NCBI RefSeq assembly: GCF_000172635.2
Contig: NC_018632.1
Span: 3,596,001-3,660,000 of the forward strand
Direction of reading: 5' to 3'
Length of the DNA: 64,000 nucleotides
Origin: Alteromonas macleodii ATCC 27126
Lineage (GTDB): Bacteria; Pseudomonadota; Gammaproteobacteria; Enterobacterales; Alteromonadaceae
Within the stretch, counting starts at the first letter, position 1. The number at the start of each line of letters is the position of its first letter. Positions 35,254-44,702 of the stretch are shown here, one piece after another. Position numbers and translations under genes: made by a program. The notes beneath the pieces were generated by a model. That model ran no database searches and was not told the origin of the DNA. It was given only the letters and a program-made list of their open reading frames with translations.

Positions 35254-36570
35254 CTAGCTTCCCAGTCGACTGCTGAATTGGCCTACTGCATCAACGACTT
35301 CTTTGGCACCGTCTTGAATTTGTTCGATAACTTCACCCGCCTCTCTGGCGTAGTTGAGCCCTGATTGCGCCTTTTCATCACCTTCATTAACCAAGTTCAC
35401 TGCGTCGGTGGCCAATGTCTGGTTGTGTTTAACCACATTGATGATTTCTTCTGTGGCTTCGGTTGTACGCGATGCTAACTGACGCACCTCGTCAGCAACT
35501 ACAGCGAAACCTCGCCCCTGATCGCCAGCACGTGCCGCCTCAATCGCAGCATTTAGAGCAAGCAAGTTGGTTTGTTCGGCAATAGCACTGATACTTCCGA
35601 TAATAGTGGCAATTTGTTGAGACTGAGCGTCCAACGCATTAATCCCCTCTTTTGCCCTATCCATTTGCTGCGACAACGAAGACATTTCAGAAAGCAGTTC
35701 GCTAATGACTTCCTTTCCTCGTGTGGCGATTTGATCCGTTGTGTTTGAAGAACGGTAGGCGATATCAGCAGCACTGGACACGGCATTTTCTCGTGCCACC
35801 TGCTCAGTAATATCAGTAGCCAGCTTAACTACTTTATACATACGACCGTGAGAATCACAAATCGGGTTATAGGTGGCTTCCAGCCAAATAGTGTTGCCGT
35901 GAGCGTCGAAGCGTTCGAATCTACCTGCGACGAATTCACCCTGAGCAAGTCGTTCCCAAAACGTTTTATATTCGCGGGAGTTCGCATACTCAGTGTCACA
36001 GAAAATTCTATGATGCTGACCTTTAATGTCATTAAGGCTGTACTTAACGGTTTTTAGGAAAGCTTCGTTTGCGTCTTGAATATTGCCGTTCAAATCGAAT
36101 TCAATCGCTGCATTTGACTTATGTAGTGCGGCCACCAAATCTTCGTGTTCTTTCGAGTTGGCTATAGTGCGCGTGAGGTCGTTGAGGTTAACTGAGAATT
36201 TGTGAATATTCCCTTTTCCGTCAAAAATAGGTTCAACTACGCCCCTTAACCACGCTTCTTCACCATTTTCACGAAGAAACTCAATCGCCCCCCAGTAATG
36301 AACACGCTGCTCGATAGAATCTTTCAGCTTTTTAAAGTGAGGCGTGTTTCTGGCAATCTCGGGAACAAATTCAAAGAAGCGATGCCCTTTCACTTGAGAG
36401 AGTGAGTAACCTAGCTCTTTCTCGAACATCTCGTTGACGGCTTCAATTTCACCACGCTCATTAAGATTCAGAAAGATCATTTCTTCGCGCAAGCCATCTC
36501 GCACTTGCTTGAGTATATGTAGCTCCTCGCGAAGCGCTTCGTTTTCTTTCACTAAGTGTTTATTGAACAT
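35254..36570 (-). CDS. Soluble PAS-PAS methyl-accepting chemotaxis protein (BdlA-like)
   Basis: 438 residues, with no membrane segment. A short N-terminal coiled coil (1-28) is followed by two PAS domains (about 30-145 and 150-265, each ending in a PAC-like tail, [10 protein letters not shown] and [12 protein letters not shown]), then a methyl-accepting signalling domain with hairpin tip [19 protein letters not shown] (19 residues). Length and layout fit BdlA of Pseudomonas, which triggers biofilm dispersion, and Aer-type redox or energy sensors. It has a good ribosome-binding site (GGGAAGG). The gene is next to alcohol-oxidation regulators and in a genome region with curli genes, but no palindrome is seen upstream. 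Confidence 0.88.
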   Translation of the reverse strand: MFNKHLVKENEALREELHILKQVRDGLREEMIFLNLNERGEIEAVNEMFEKELGYSLSQVKGHRFFEFVPEIARNTPHFKKLKDSIEQRVHYWGAIEFLRENGEEAWLRGVVEPIFDGKGNIHKFSVNLNDLTRTIANSKEHEDLVAALHKSNAAIEFDLNGNIQDANEAFLKTVKYSLNDIKGQHHRIFCDTEYANSREYKTFWERLAQGEFVAGRFERFDAHGNTIWLEATYNPICDSHGRMYKVVKLATDITEQVARENAVSSAADIAYRSSNTTDQIATRGKEVISELLSEMSSLSQQMDRAKEGINALDAQSQQIATIIGSISAIAEQTNLLALNAAIEAARAGDQGRGFAVVADEVRQLASRTTEATEEIINVVKHNQTLATDAVNLVNEGDEKAQSGLNYAREAGEVIEQIQDGAKEVVDAVGQFSSRLGS

Positions 36571-36697
36571 AGGGCCTTCCCTGACAGAGAATTACAGTAA
36601 TATGCCGTTTATCGGCAGTAACTAACCTTGCCTTAACGATAATTTGATTAATCTACACAAGGTTTAGCAAACGGTTCGCTAGACAATGTCTTTTTAA

Positions 36698-36785
36698 CTA
36701 GGGCCTGTTGACCTTTGTTGTACATTTTTGCAGCGGTCTGTGTGCCATCTAGAAAATTCGTACACCAAAGGTCAACAGGCCCTAG
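36698..36785. repeat. MITE-like inverted-repeat element
   Basis: The arms start CTAGGGCCTGTTGACCTTTG at 36698 and its complement ends at 36785; over 26 bases the arms match at 25. The core is 36 bp and encodes nothing. Related half or diverged copies are at 25628-25669 and 41552-41569. The 350-bp gene-free stretch 36571-36920 holds this element and otherwise only AT-rich sequence. Confidence 0.85.
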
Positions 36786-36920
36786 GACGTGTCGGCCTAA
36801 TTTATTAAAGCCTAGACCACATTCAGCCACTTGTATTAATGCGTGGCGAGTTTTTCGACGCTGCTACGCTATTTTTTACATATTTACCCTGCAAAAGACA
36901 GTAGATAAACGTCTAATTTT

Positions 36921-37805
36921 TTAGTCGAGAAATTTTGAATGGTATTGCGTAACTTTATCTGTAAGCCATTTTGTAAATACCTGAAAGCGTGCTTGAGAAT
37001 GAGTTTCTTTGTGTGTGGCCAGCCAGAATGTGCGCTTAATGTGAATCTCGTTTTCAATGAGTCGAACTAAGCCTGGCTGAGTTTCAGCCATAAATTTAGG
37101 CAAAATGCCTACTCCTGCGCCATTTACAAGCATTTGATACTGCGCATTAATACTGGTGCTGCGCAGCGCGCTTAATTGTGACAAAGCTGTCTCTTCAATG
37201 AACTTTAATTGAGGAGCGTAAACCAAATCGGGCACGTAACTCACTAAATTGAAGGCGGTGAGCTCTTGTAATGTTCGTGGTTCGTTGTCGCTGATAAGGG
37301 ACTGGTGGGTATAAAGATAGAGGTTATAGTCAGTTAATTTTTGTGTAACCAGCAAGCCTTTACTGGGCTTTTCTAACAAGATAGCCATATCGGCTTCTCG
37401 TTTGTTCAGGTTTAAAAAGCCGCTGGTTGCCACAAGCTCAATACTGATCCCCGGATACTGCTTTTTAAAATCGGGTAGTAAAGGCGCTAAAAACCAGCTA
37501 CCGAAACCTTCAGAAACACTCACTCTGATCGTACCTGCCAAATGCGAGCGTTCATCACCTAATTCATTTTGTGCCTCTAGAAAGTAATGCTCTGCTTTTT
37601 CAATATACGTAACTAGCTCACTGCCATGGGTGGTAAGCACATACCCCTTTTTAGTTAGCTCGAACAACTTGCAATTTAATGAGTCCTCCAGTTTTTTTAC
37701 ACGACGAATTAATGTCGTAGGGTCTACCTTCAAGCCTTTAGCTGCAATAGCTACACGACCATTTCTTGCCAAACCAAGAAACAAACGCATGTCGTCCCAA
37801 TTCAC
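36921..37805 (-). CDS. LysR-family regulator, probable regulator of mmsAB
   Basis: 294 residues. N-terminal winged helix-turn-helix (1-62: MNWDDMRLFLGLARNGRVA, DPTTLIRRVKKLEDSL) and a substrate-binding domain (about 85-290). It is divergent from mmsA with about 100 bp between the start codons, the standard LysR arrangement in which the regulator controls its neighbour and itself. The inducer is expected to be a valine-breakdown intermediate such as 3-hydroxyisobutyrate; this is inference from context. Confidence 0.85.
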   Translation of the reverse strand: MNWDDMRLFLGLARNGRVAIAAKGLKVDPTTLIRRVKKLEDSLNCKLFELTKKGYVLTTHGSELVTYIEKAEHYFLEAQNELGDERSHLAGTIRVSVSEGFGSWFLAPLLPDFKKQYPGISIELVATSGFLNLNKREADMAILLEKPSKGLLVTQKLTDYNLYLYTHQSLISDNEPRTLQELTAFNLVSYVPDLVYAPQLKFIEETALSQLSALRSTSINAQYQMLVNGAGVGILPKFMAETQPGLVRLIENEIHIKRTFWLATHKETHSQARFQVFTKWLTDKVTQYHSKFLD

Positions 37806-37903
37806 TTAAACACCTGCATTTTTACAGCACCATACTGCAAGTATATGTATTGTCTTTGCAAACACAAGGTTTCAATATTGTTAAAAATTACAGGAGCTAT
37901 GTC

Positions 37904-39403
37904 ATGAGAAAGATTGTTCACTTTATTGCAGGTAAAGATTTTGAGGATAGCAGCGAAAATACCGCGTCGGTATTTGCGCCCAACACAGGTGAAGTTCAGG
38001 CTGAAGTAAGCTTGGCTAACACTTCAACTTTGGCCTATGCAATTGAAACAGCCCAAGCTGCACAGGTTGAGTGGGCAGCAACAAATCCTCAACGACGCGC
38101 TCGTGTTATGTTCAAGTTTAAAGAGTTGGTTGAAGCAAACCGCGAGCGCTTGGCGGCACTATTATCAAGCGAGCACGGTAAAGTGTTGGTTGATGCGCAA
38201 GGTGATATTCAGCGTGGCCTTGAAGTTATCGAGTTTGCCTGTGGTATCCCTCATGCGCAAAAAGGTGAGTATACCGAAGGCGCAGGCCCAGGAATCGATG
38301 TGTACTCCATGCGCCAAGCACTTGGTGTAGTGGCAGGCATTACGCCATTTAACTTCCCGGCCATGATCCCAATGTGGATGTTCGGTGTGGCAATTGCCTG
38401 CGGTAACGCGTTCATTTTAAAGCCATCAGAGCGCGATCCGTCAGTACCTGTTGAACTGGCAAAGCTTATGATTGAAGCAGGCCTTCCTGCAGGTGTACTT
38501 AACGTTGTTCACGGTAACAAAGAAGTGGTTGATGGTATTTTAGATCATCAAACTATTAAAGCGGTGAGCTTTGTAGGCTCTTCTGACATCGCTAATTACG
38601 TGTACGAGCGTGGCGCTCGTGCAGGTAAGCGCGTTCAAGCTATGGGCGGCGCGAAAAACCATGGCATTGTAATGCCTGATGCTGATTTAGATCAGGTGGT
38701 AACCGACTTAGTTGGTGCTGCATACGGCAGTGCCGGTGAACGCTGTATGGCGCTACCGGTTGTCGTTCCAGTGGGCGATGAAACCGCTGAGAAACTGAAA
38801 GCCAAACTTATTCCGGCTATTAAAGACATTATGGTAAGTCATAGTGAAGATCCTAACGCTCATTATGGCCCTGTGGTTACTGCTGCTCACAAAGAGCGCG
38901 TTGAAGGCTATATCGACCTTTGCATAGAAGAAGGTGCTGAGCTTGTTTACGACGGCAGAACCAGTCAGATCCCAGACGACAGTCAAGGCTACTTCATCGG
39001 CCCAACGTTCTTCGACCACGTGACCAAAGACATGCGCTCATACCAAGAGGAGATTTTTGGTCCAGTGCTTCAAATGGTACGCGCGAAAGATTTCAACGAA
39101 GCAGTTAACTTAGCAAGTGACCACCAATACGGTAATGGCGTTGCTATGTACACCCGTAACGGCCATGCGGCGCGCGAATTTGCGCAACGTGTAAACGTGG
39201 GCATGGTAGGGATTAATGTACCTATTCCTGTGCCAGTTGCTTACCACACCTTTGGGGGCTGGAAGCGCTCTGCATTTGGTGATACCAACCAGCACGGTAT
39301 GGAAGGGGTGAAATTCTGGACCAAGGTTAAGACCATTACGCAGCGCTGGCCTGATGGCTCAGATACGAACGACAACGCCTTTGTTATTCCAACCATGGGC
39401 TAA
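37904..39403 (+). CDS. mmsA: CoA-acylating methylmalonate-semialdehyde dehydrogenase MmsA
   Basis: 499 residues from the ATG at 37904, with CAGGAG nine bases before it; the frame extends upstream to 37766 only through LysR-promoter sequence. The ALDH fold carries catalytic Cys in GSAGERCMALPVVVP, FVGSSDIANYVYERG as NAD site and an IPWN-equivalent ITPFNFPAMIPMWM. MmsA turns methylmalonate semialdehyde, CoA and NAD into propionyl-CoA and CO2 in valine breakdown and also acts on malonate semialdehyde. mmsB follows 14 bp later. Confidence 0.95.
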   Translation: MRKIVHFIAGKDFEDSSENTASVFAPNTGEVQAEVSLANTSTLAYAIETAQAAQVEWAATNPQRRARVMFKFKELVEANRERLAALLSSEHGKVLVDAQGDIQRGLEVIEFACGIPHAQKGEYTEGAGPGIDVYSMRQALGVVAGITPFNFPAMIPMWMFGVAIACGNAFILKPSERDPSVPVELAKLMIEAGLPAGVLNVVHGNKEVVDGILDHQTIKAVSFVGSSDIANYVYERGARAGKRVQAMGGAKNHGIVMPDADLDQVVTDLVGAAYGSAGERCMALPVVVPVGDETAEKLKAKLIPAIKDIMVSHSEDPNAHYGPVVTAAHKERVEGYIDLCIEEGAELVYDGRTSQIPDDSQGYFIGPTFFDHVTKDMRSYQEEIFGPVLQMVRAKDFNEAVNLASDHQYGNGVAMYTRNGHAAREFAQRVNVGMVGINVPIPVPVAYHTFGGWKRSAFGDTNQHGMEGVKFWTKVKTITQRWPDGSDTNDNAFVIPTMG

Positions 39404-39417
39404 GTGAGGAGACTATT

Positions 39418-40293
39418 ATGACCACAGTTGCATTTATTGGCCTAGGTAATATGGGCTCAGGGATGGCAGATAACCTGGTTAAGAACGATTACAACGTATT
39501 GGCTTTTGACTTAAGCGAAGCGGCACTGGCCAAAGCCAAAGAAGCAGGCTGCACTATTGCGCAAAGTACCGAGCAAGCTGCTGCTGAGGCCGACATCGTT
39601 ATCACTATGTTACCAGCAGGCAAGCACGTAAAAGATATCTATTCAAATCAGATCTTGGCTTCTGTCCGCGAAGGCACCTTGCTTATTGATTGCTCCACCA
39701 TCGACGTAGAGACGGCGAAGAGTGTGTCAGAATTGGCAGAAAAAAAAGGCCTTAAAATGCTGGATGCGCCGGTTTCTGGTGGTGTTGCAGCGGCTGCGGG
39801 CGGCACACTCACGTTTATGGTGGGTGGCGACGCTGATGCCTTTGACAAAGCCCATGGTGTGCTTAGCGCAATGGGCAAAAAAATCGTTCATGCGGGCGGC
39901 CATGGCGCGGGACAAGCAGCAAAGATTTGTAACAACATGTTACTTGGCGCGACCATGATTGCGACGTGTGAAAGCTTCCAGCTGGCACAAAAACTTGGCT
40001 TAGATGCGCAAGTGTTCTTCGATATCGCTTCAAATGCCTCGGGACAGACATGGTCAATGACCACCTACTGCCCTGTAAAAGGTGTAGGGCCACAAAGCCC
40101 TGCTGATAACGATTTTGCTGGCGGTTTCGCTTCTGCGCTTATGCTCAAAGACTTGGGGCTGGCCATGCAGGGCGCGAAGGGCGTCAACGCGCAAGTACCT
40201 ATGGGTGAGCTTGCTGCAAAGTGGTTTGAAATGCATTGCGAAGAAGGCAATGCAGGGATGGATTTCTCTTCAATAATCAACCGATTAGCGTAA
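39418..40293 (+). CDS. mmsB: 3-hydroxyisobutyrate dehydrogenase MmsB
   Basis: 291 residues. NAD-binding motif IGLGNMGSGMADNL (6-19), substrate motif DAPVSGGVAAAAGGTL and catalytic Lys in GAGQAAKICNNML. It oxidises 3-hydroxyisobutyrate to methylmalonate semialdehyde, the substrate of MmsA, so the two genes form one valine-catabolic operon. GAGGAGAC precedes the ATG. A strong terminator follows at 40352-40385. Confidence 0.95.
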   Translation: MTTVAFIGLGNMGSGMADNLVKNDYNVLAFDLSEAALAKAKEAGCTIAQSTEQAAAEADIVITMLPAGKHVKDIYSNQILASVREGTLLIDCSTIDVETAKSVSELAEKKGLKMLDAPVSGGVAAAAGGTLTFMVGGDADAFDKAHGVLSAMGKKIVHAGGHGAGQAAKICNNMLLGATMIATCESFQLAQKLGLDAQVFFDIASNASGQTWSMTTYCPVKGVGPQSPADNDFAGGFASALMLKDLGLAMQGAKGVNAQVPMGELAAKWFEMHCEEGNAGMDFSSIINRLA

Positions 40294-40351
40294 GAGAAAA
40301 CCAACAGTTCTCCGACGGCTACTTTCCCTCAGAAAAGGTGGCCTTCTTACT

Positions 40352-40385
40352 GAGCGAGTAAAGGATTTTACTCGCTCTTTTTTTA
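40352..40385 (+). terminator. Terminator of mmsAB
   Basis: GAGCGAGTAAA (40352-40362) and TTTACTCGCTC (40368-40378) form an 11-bp perfect stem followed by seven T residues. Confidence 0.92.
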
Positions 40386-40387
40386 TC

Positions 40388-40824
40388 ATTTCCCTACCTA
40401 TCTCGCTTGTTTTTGCGCTGTTGCTACCTCGCTAGCTCCCTTACCAAGCGGAATTGTTCCTTTGTTATTTAGTGTTCCCTTTTCATCATCCAGAAGCCAT
40501 TTTTAGGTGGCTTATTCGTTCTCACTCACATGGTTAAAACGAGCCAATTCGGCGTTCGGTCTACATCTTGCAGTCCCGTATTTAGCCTAAGAAATTTACA
40601 CTGCATTAAAGGGCTAAATTTTATACCCCCTTATGCGAAGCGATACTTTTATGACCGTAAAAATATTATACGTTTTAATGACTTACTTAATTCACTAAGC
40701 AATTTCACTAAACACATTGGTTCTCTATATCGCTCACTTAGAGCGCGCTTTGAGAAACAGAGTGTCGCTAATTTCTAACGTTCAATTTCCTAAATTCAGT
40801 AAGTAAAAATAAAAGGAACACACT
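40388..40824. other. Gene-free stretch before the metalloprotease pair
   Basis: About 440 bp. An 82-codon frame at 40530-40778 has no ribosome-binding site and no protein-like pattern, and is not called. The last 100 bp, ending in AAAGGAAC before the next ATG, must hold the promoter of the protease pair; no specific operator is recognisable. Confidence 0.5.
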
Positions 40825-41547
40825 ATGAAAAAGCGTATTGTTGCCGCTTCGACGGCAATTGTAACTATTGGTTGTATTTTCGCCTTTATCGATACAGCCC
40901 CCTCGGGCAAAAAAGAGGTAGCAGCGGCGAATGCTGAGACAAAACCTGTTGGTAAAGAAAACGCTGTTGAAAGGCAACGAAACGGCAAAGTGTTATCGAC
41001 AGGTGTCGATAACTTCAAACCAAAAAATGAAGCCGAGCTAAAAGCTCAGGCTACAACTACTACTAACGGTAAATCAGAGAAAGACACCATCGTCTGGACA
41101 ACATCAGAAGATGGCAAAAAGGTACTTGAAGCAGAAGGCTATATTCCCGCTGACGTAACCGATGAAGCTTACATTGAGCTTGATCGTGAAGAATTAATGA
41201 CGGTAGAAGTTGGCGAGTATCTCGATTTATACATCCCACAGTTCGGTGGCAGTTACACCGGTGAAGTTGATCACGTTGTCACTCATCCAAACGGCGATCG
41301 TACCGTAGAGGCCCACATCCCAGGTGCGGGCTCTCTCTACGCCGCTGTTATAACGCTTGGCGAAAACGCCACCTACGGAAACTTAGCCACGCCTCGCGAC
41401 GTGTTTGTGCTTGAAGGCAATGATAAATACGCGTGGATCGCACCAAAGTCTTCAATGATGCAAAACCACATCGAACGTGAACCCGACAGCGAACGCCCGC
41501 TTAGCGACGACAACGCTGAAGAAGTCTTCGATCTCGGCCAAAACTAA
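40825..41547 (+). CDS. Exported propeptide-like partner of the downstream metalloprotease
   Basis: 240 residues with a single N-terminal membrane or signal segment (IVAASTAIVTIGCIFAFIDTA). The central part (about 120-190: VGEYLDLYIPQFGGSYTGEV, HVVTHPNGDRTVEAHIPG, LYAAVITLGENATYGNL) resembles the N-terminal prodomain of secreted M12-like and other metalloproteases, where it is normally fused to the enzyme. Here it is a separate gene 70 bp upstream of a protease that lacks such a domain. It probably acts as a folding chaperone or inhibitor in trans. The family assignment is from pattern only and should be treated as tentative. Confidence 0.6.
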   Translation: MKKRIVAASTAIVTIGCIFAFIDTAPSGKKEVAAANAETKPVGKENAVERQRNGKVLSTGVDNFKPKNEAELKAQATTTTNGKSEKDTIVWTTSEDGKKVLEAEGYIPADVTDEAYIELDREELMTVEVGEYLDLYIPQFGGSYTGEVDHVVTHPNGDRTVEAHIPGAGSLYAAVITLGENATYGNLATPRDVFVLEGNDKYAWIAPKSSMMQNHIEREPDSERPLSDDNAEEVFDLGQN

Positions 41548-41551
41548 TCCC

Positions 41552-41588
41552 CTAGTGCCTGTTGAGCTTCACAGGAAATTCAACAAGC
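41552..41588. repeat. Half-copy of the MITE-like arm forming a hairpin between two genes
   Basis: CTAGTGCCTGTTGAGCTT (41552-41569) matches the 36698 arm at 16 of 18 bases. TTGAGCTT pairs with AAGCTCAA downstream, giving an 8-bp hairpin between the propeptide-like and protease genes that may stabilise or separate their transcripts. Confidence 0.55.
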
Positions 41589-41617
41589 TCAAATAAAACA
41601 ACAAGAAGGAAATAAAA

Positions 41618-42382
41618 ATGAAACACACATTTAAGTGTTTAACGGCAATGGCAGTTTCACTGCTTTGTGCAACATCAGTAACAGCAGCCACCATCGATGT
41701 AATGGTGCTTTACACCCAACCTGCTGCAAACAATGTGTCTAATATCGACACTAAAATTAACCAATACATCTCACACGCCAACCGTGTTTATCAAAATAAT
41801 GCGGTAGATCTACAGTTGCGTTTAGTGGGCGCTCAGTCATCTGCTGCTACATCTAGTGACCTTCAACCTACCGAAAGTGCGCTAGACTTGTTAACTGATA
41901 GCAGTGGTGTGCAAAACGCACGATCTTCAAACGGCGCAGACATGGTTGTGCTTTTAGGTAATCGTGAAAACATTTATGAAGGCGGTCAGCTAGTGGGTTA
42001 CGTGTGCGGCATTGGCTGGGTAGGTCAAGGCAACAACGGTACACTGTATTCTAGCTCGCAAAGCCGCATGTACAGCATTAGCGCCGTTGATTGCGGTCTG
42101 TCCACATTTGTTCATGAACTCGGTCACAACATGGGCTTAGGCCACTCTGTTCGCCAAGGTTCAGTAGGCGGTGTATATAATGATGGTATCGGTCACGGCG
42201 TTGATAATAACTTCTCAACTATCATGGCCTATCCTCAGGCATTCGGTAGTGCCACCCAGCTAGACTATTTCTCTGACCCTTACTGGTCAGGCTGTAATGG
42301 CCAAGCCTGTGGCGTTGAAAACGAATCTAATGCTTACCGCGCAGTAAATGCGGTTATTAACCAAATTGCTAACTACTTCTAA
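41618..42382 (+). CDS. Secreted zinc metalloprotease (metzincin, M12-like)
   Basis: 254 residues. The signal peptide (CLTAMAVSLLCATSVTAA) leads into a compact metzincin domain. The extended zinc motif HELGHNMGLGH starts at His166 (HExxHxxGxxH), with the Met-turn expected in the following TIMAYPQAF segment. Four cysteines (VCGIGW, DCGLST, GCNGQACG) could form disulfides. The mature enzyme is unusually small because no prodomain is fused; the preceding gene probably supplies it. AGAAGGAA precedes the ATG. The substrate is unknown, and general extracellular protein use is likely. Confidence 0.85.
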   Translation: MKHTFKCLTAMAVSLLCATSVTAATIDVMVLYTQPAANNVSNIDTKINQYISHANRVYQNNAVDLQLRLVGAQSSAATSSDLQPTESALDLLTDSSGVQNARSSNGADMVVLLGNRENIYEGGQLVGYVCGIGWVGQGNNGTLYSSSQSRMYSISAVDCGLSTFVHELGHNMGLGHSVRQGSVGGVYNDGIGHGVDNNFSTIMAYPQAFGSATQLDYFSDPYWSGCNGQACGVENESNAYRAVNAVINQIANYF

Positions 42383-42407
42383 GTAAGTAATTAATTAGGG
42401 GATAAAT

Positions 42408-42433
42408 AAGGGAAAGCAGCCTTGCTTTCCCTT
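42408..42433. terminator. Bidirectional terminator between protease and BCCT genes
   Basis: AAGGGAAAGCA (42408-42418) pairs with the complement in 42423-42433 over 11 bases, with A- and T-rich flanks. It lies between convergent genes. Confidence 0.75.
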
Positions 42434-42456
42434 CTACCTAACCCCCTGCGGATTGT

Positions 42457-44487
42457 TTACTCTTTAGGCTGCGTCAACATGTCATCATACGCATCCATTT
42501 CCCAAGGCAGTTCGCCTGGGCTGGTATCGAGGAAGTGCAGATAACTTTCGAACTGATCTAAGATGTCCTTAGTAATACTCTCTTTGTCATATCCGTAAAT
42601 ATCGTAAGCTTGCCCTCCGCGGCGAAGGAACACTTCAGCGCGAAAATATTTTTCCGACTCGTCTTCTTCTGAACGCAGCTCTGCGTAGCTAAACCCTGGC
42701 ACTAAATATTCAGTCATACGAATATCGTAGATAAAGTCCATGTGATCGTGACGCTCAACAGTGAAGGTGGCCCTTCCCGTTTCCTCATCAAGCTTAACAA
42801 ACGCCTCCCACTCTCGCGCTTTCAAAGCAGCCTGTACGTCTTTCATCGCTGCAATCACAGTTTTATCAATAAACTCATGCACCTCATTTCGGCTTGGGTA
42901 ATCTACCATTGCTGCGAGTCGGCCTTTTAGGCTAGTCGAGCGACCGTGGTTTCTATTAAGCGTATTCGCCTTCAAACTGTTGTTTCGGTAGCCTTCAATG
43001 ACTAGCGCACGCCATAGACCTGCTACAGACGCTAGCATAATGAAGGCGAATGGTAAGGCGCTCGCAATGGTCATCGTTTGCAGGGCATTCAGCCCGCCAG
43101 CCAACAGCAACACTGCAGCAACGGTTCCTTCCAGACACGCCCAGAAGATACGCTGCCAAACCGGGCTTTCTTCTTTACCACCAGAAGCAAGAGAATCGAT
43201 AACCAACGACCCAGAATCTGATGACGTCACGAAGAACGTAATGATCAATAACACGGTCAAGCCTGACATGATTGACGCGCCAGGTAGCAAATCATAAAGT
43301 TTGAACAACGCAACCGCTTCGTTTTCCTGCACATCGCTAATGAGTGTGGTAACACCTTGGTTCATAATGGCATTTAGCGCGGTGTCGCCAAACACGGAAA
43401 ACCAAAGGAAAGTGAACATGGTAGGCACAAGCATTACACCAAAAACAAACTGCCTAATGGTTCTGCCTCGACTTATTTTGGCGATAAACATGCCTACAAA
43501 CGGCGCCCAAGCGATGGTCCAGCCAAAAATAAACAGCGTCCAGTTCCCAATCCAATCGCTGCGACTGTAGGCCTGAAGATTAAAGGTACGTTCAATGATG
43601 CCGTTGATATAACTTCCTGTGTTCTGTAAAAAGGTTTCTAAAATATGAACCGTTTCTCCGAAGATAAAAACGGTACTCATAAGCGATACAGCCAGAACCA
43701 TATTAAGAATTGATAGCCTTTTAATGCCCTTATCCATGCCCGCGATAACCGATATTGTTGCGGCCATGGTTACGATAGCAATGGTGCCTACCTGCACCAT
43801 GATATCAATGGGGATATCGCCAGAAAGATAGTTAAGCCCCGCATTGATCTGTGTAACGGATAGTCCGAGTGTAGTGGCGATACCAAATAATGTACCGAGA
43901 ATGGCGAATACATCTACCGCATGACCCATAGGGCCATAAATTTTATCCCCTATCAGCGGATACAAAGCCGAACGGATAGACAAGGGCAAGCCATGTCGAA
44001 AAGCAAAATAGGCAAGAACCAAACCGACTAGCCCGTAGATCGCCCAGATGTGAAAGCCCCAATGAAAAAATGCGATTTGCATGGCTTGTTTCGCCGCATC
44101 AACAGTTTCAGCTGCTCCTGCAGGCGGTGAAGAATAGTGTAGAACAGGCTCTGCTACGCCAAAGTAGAGCAGCGCTACGCCGTAGCCTGCTGAGAACAAC
44201 ATAGAAAACCATTCGGGAAAGCTATATTGAGGCTCTGCATGATCGGGCCCCAACTTTATGTTTCCCCAGCTAGATGATGCTACCGATACAATGAATACCA
44301 AAAAGATAGCGACCGACAACATGTAAAACCAACCAAAGGTTTCTGTAATCCATGCCAATGTACTATCGAAGGCCTCGCCGGCAAGTTCGGGGTTGCTGAT
44401 GGTTCCGATCACCAGAAGCAAAATAATGACGACGGCGGGGAGAAATACAGGAAGAAGAATGGTGGAGTTGTTTACTTGGCCTTTCAT
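42457..44487 (-). CDS. BCCT-family betaine/choline/carnitine transporter (BetT-like)
   Basis: 676 residues with about twelve membrane segments. The family Trp/Arg region reads WTLFIFGWTIAWAPF followed by ISRGRTIR, and the sodium or proton-coupled glycine-rich helix lies in GVALLYFGVAEPVLHY. A cytoplasmic C-terminal domain of about 150 residues (from about 520) resembles the osmosensing tail of BetT. It imports quaternary ammonium compounds for osmoprotection or as carbon source. AAGGGA precedes the ATG. No choline oxidation genes are near. Confidence 0.92.
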   Translation of the reverse strand: MKGQVNNSTILLPVFLPAVVIILLLVIGTISNPELAGEAFDSTLAWITETFGWFYMLSVAIFLVFIVSVASSSWGNIKLGPDHAEPQYSFPEWFSMLFSAGYGVALLYFGVAEPVLHYSSPPAGAAETVDAAKQAMQIAFFHWGFHIWAIYGLVGLVLAYFAFRHGLPLSIRSALYPLIGDKIYGPMGHAVDVFAILGTLFGIATTLGLSVTQINAGLNYLSGDIPIDIMVQVGTIAIVTMAATISVIAGMDKGIKRLSILNMVLAVSLMSTVFIFGETVHILETFLQNTGSYINGIIERTFNLQAYSRSDWIGNWTLFIFGWTIAWAPFVGMFIAKISRGRTIRQFVFGVMLVPTMFTFLWFSVFGDTALNAIMNQGVTTLISDVQENEAVALFKLYDLLPGASIMSGLTVLLIITFFVTSSDSGSLVIDSLASGGKEESPVWQRIFWACLEGTVAAVLLLAGGLNALQTMTIASALPFAFIMLASVAGLWRALVIEGYRNNSLKANTLNRNHGRSTSLKGRLAAMVDYPSRNEVHEFIDKTVIAAMKDVQAALKAREWEAFVKLDEETGRATFTVERHDHMDFIYDIRMTEYLVPGFSYAELRSEEDESEKYFRAEVFLRRGGQAYDIYGYDKESITKDILDQFESYLHFLDTSPGELPWEMDAYDDMLTQPKE

Positions 44488-44702
44488 AGCAAATCCCTTT
44501 TCACTGACAGGAAAGTTGAAACCCTGCGAAAACTTAAAAGCTGTTTTTTTCTACTAGTGAGGATTTGCTTTGGTTCAGATAATTACCCAGATATATTCTT
44601 TTCTTGGCGCTACAGACCGTGATTTCAAGTAATTAAGACGCTCCAAGCGGCAACGACCTGCTTTGGAACAAGAGATTAAAGGGCTTGATTGCCGCTAGCG
44701 TA

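Noticed and set aside
36648..36830. Small minus-strand frame near 36.7 kb
   Set aside because: It lies over the inverted-repeat element and has no coding support.
40530..40778. 82-codon plus-strand frame in the gap after mmsB
   Set aside because: No ribosome-binding site, AT-rich drift and no recognisable protein pattern.
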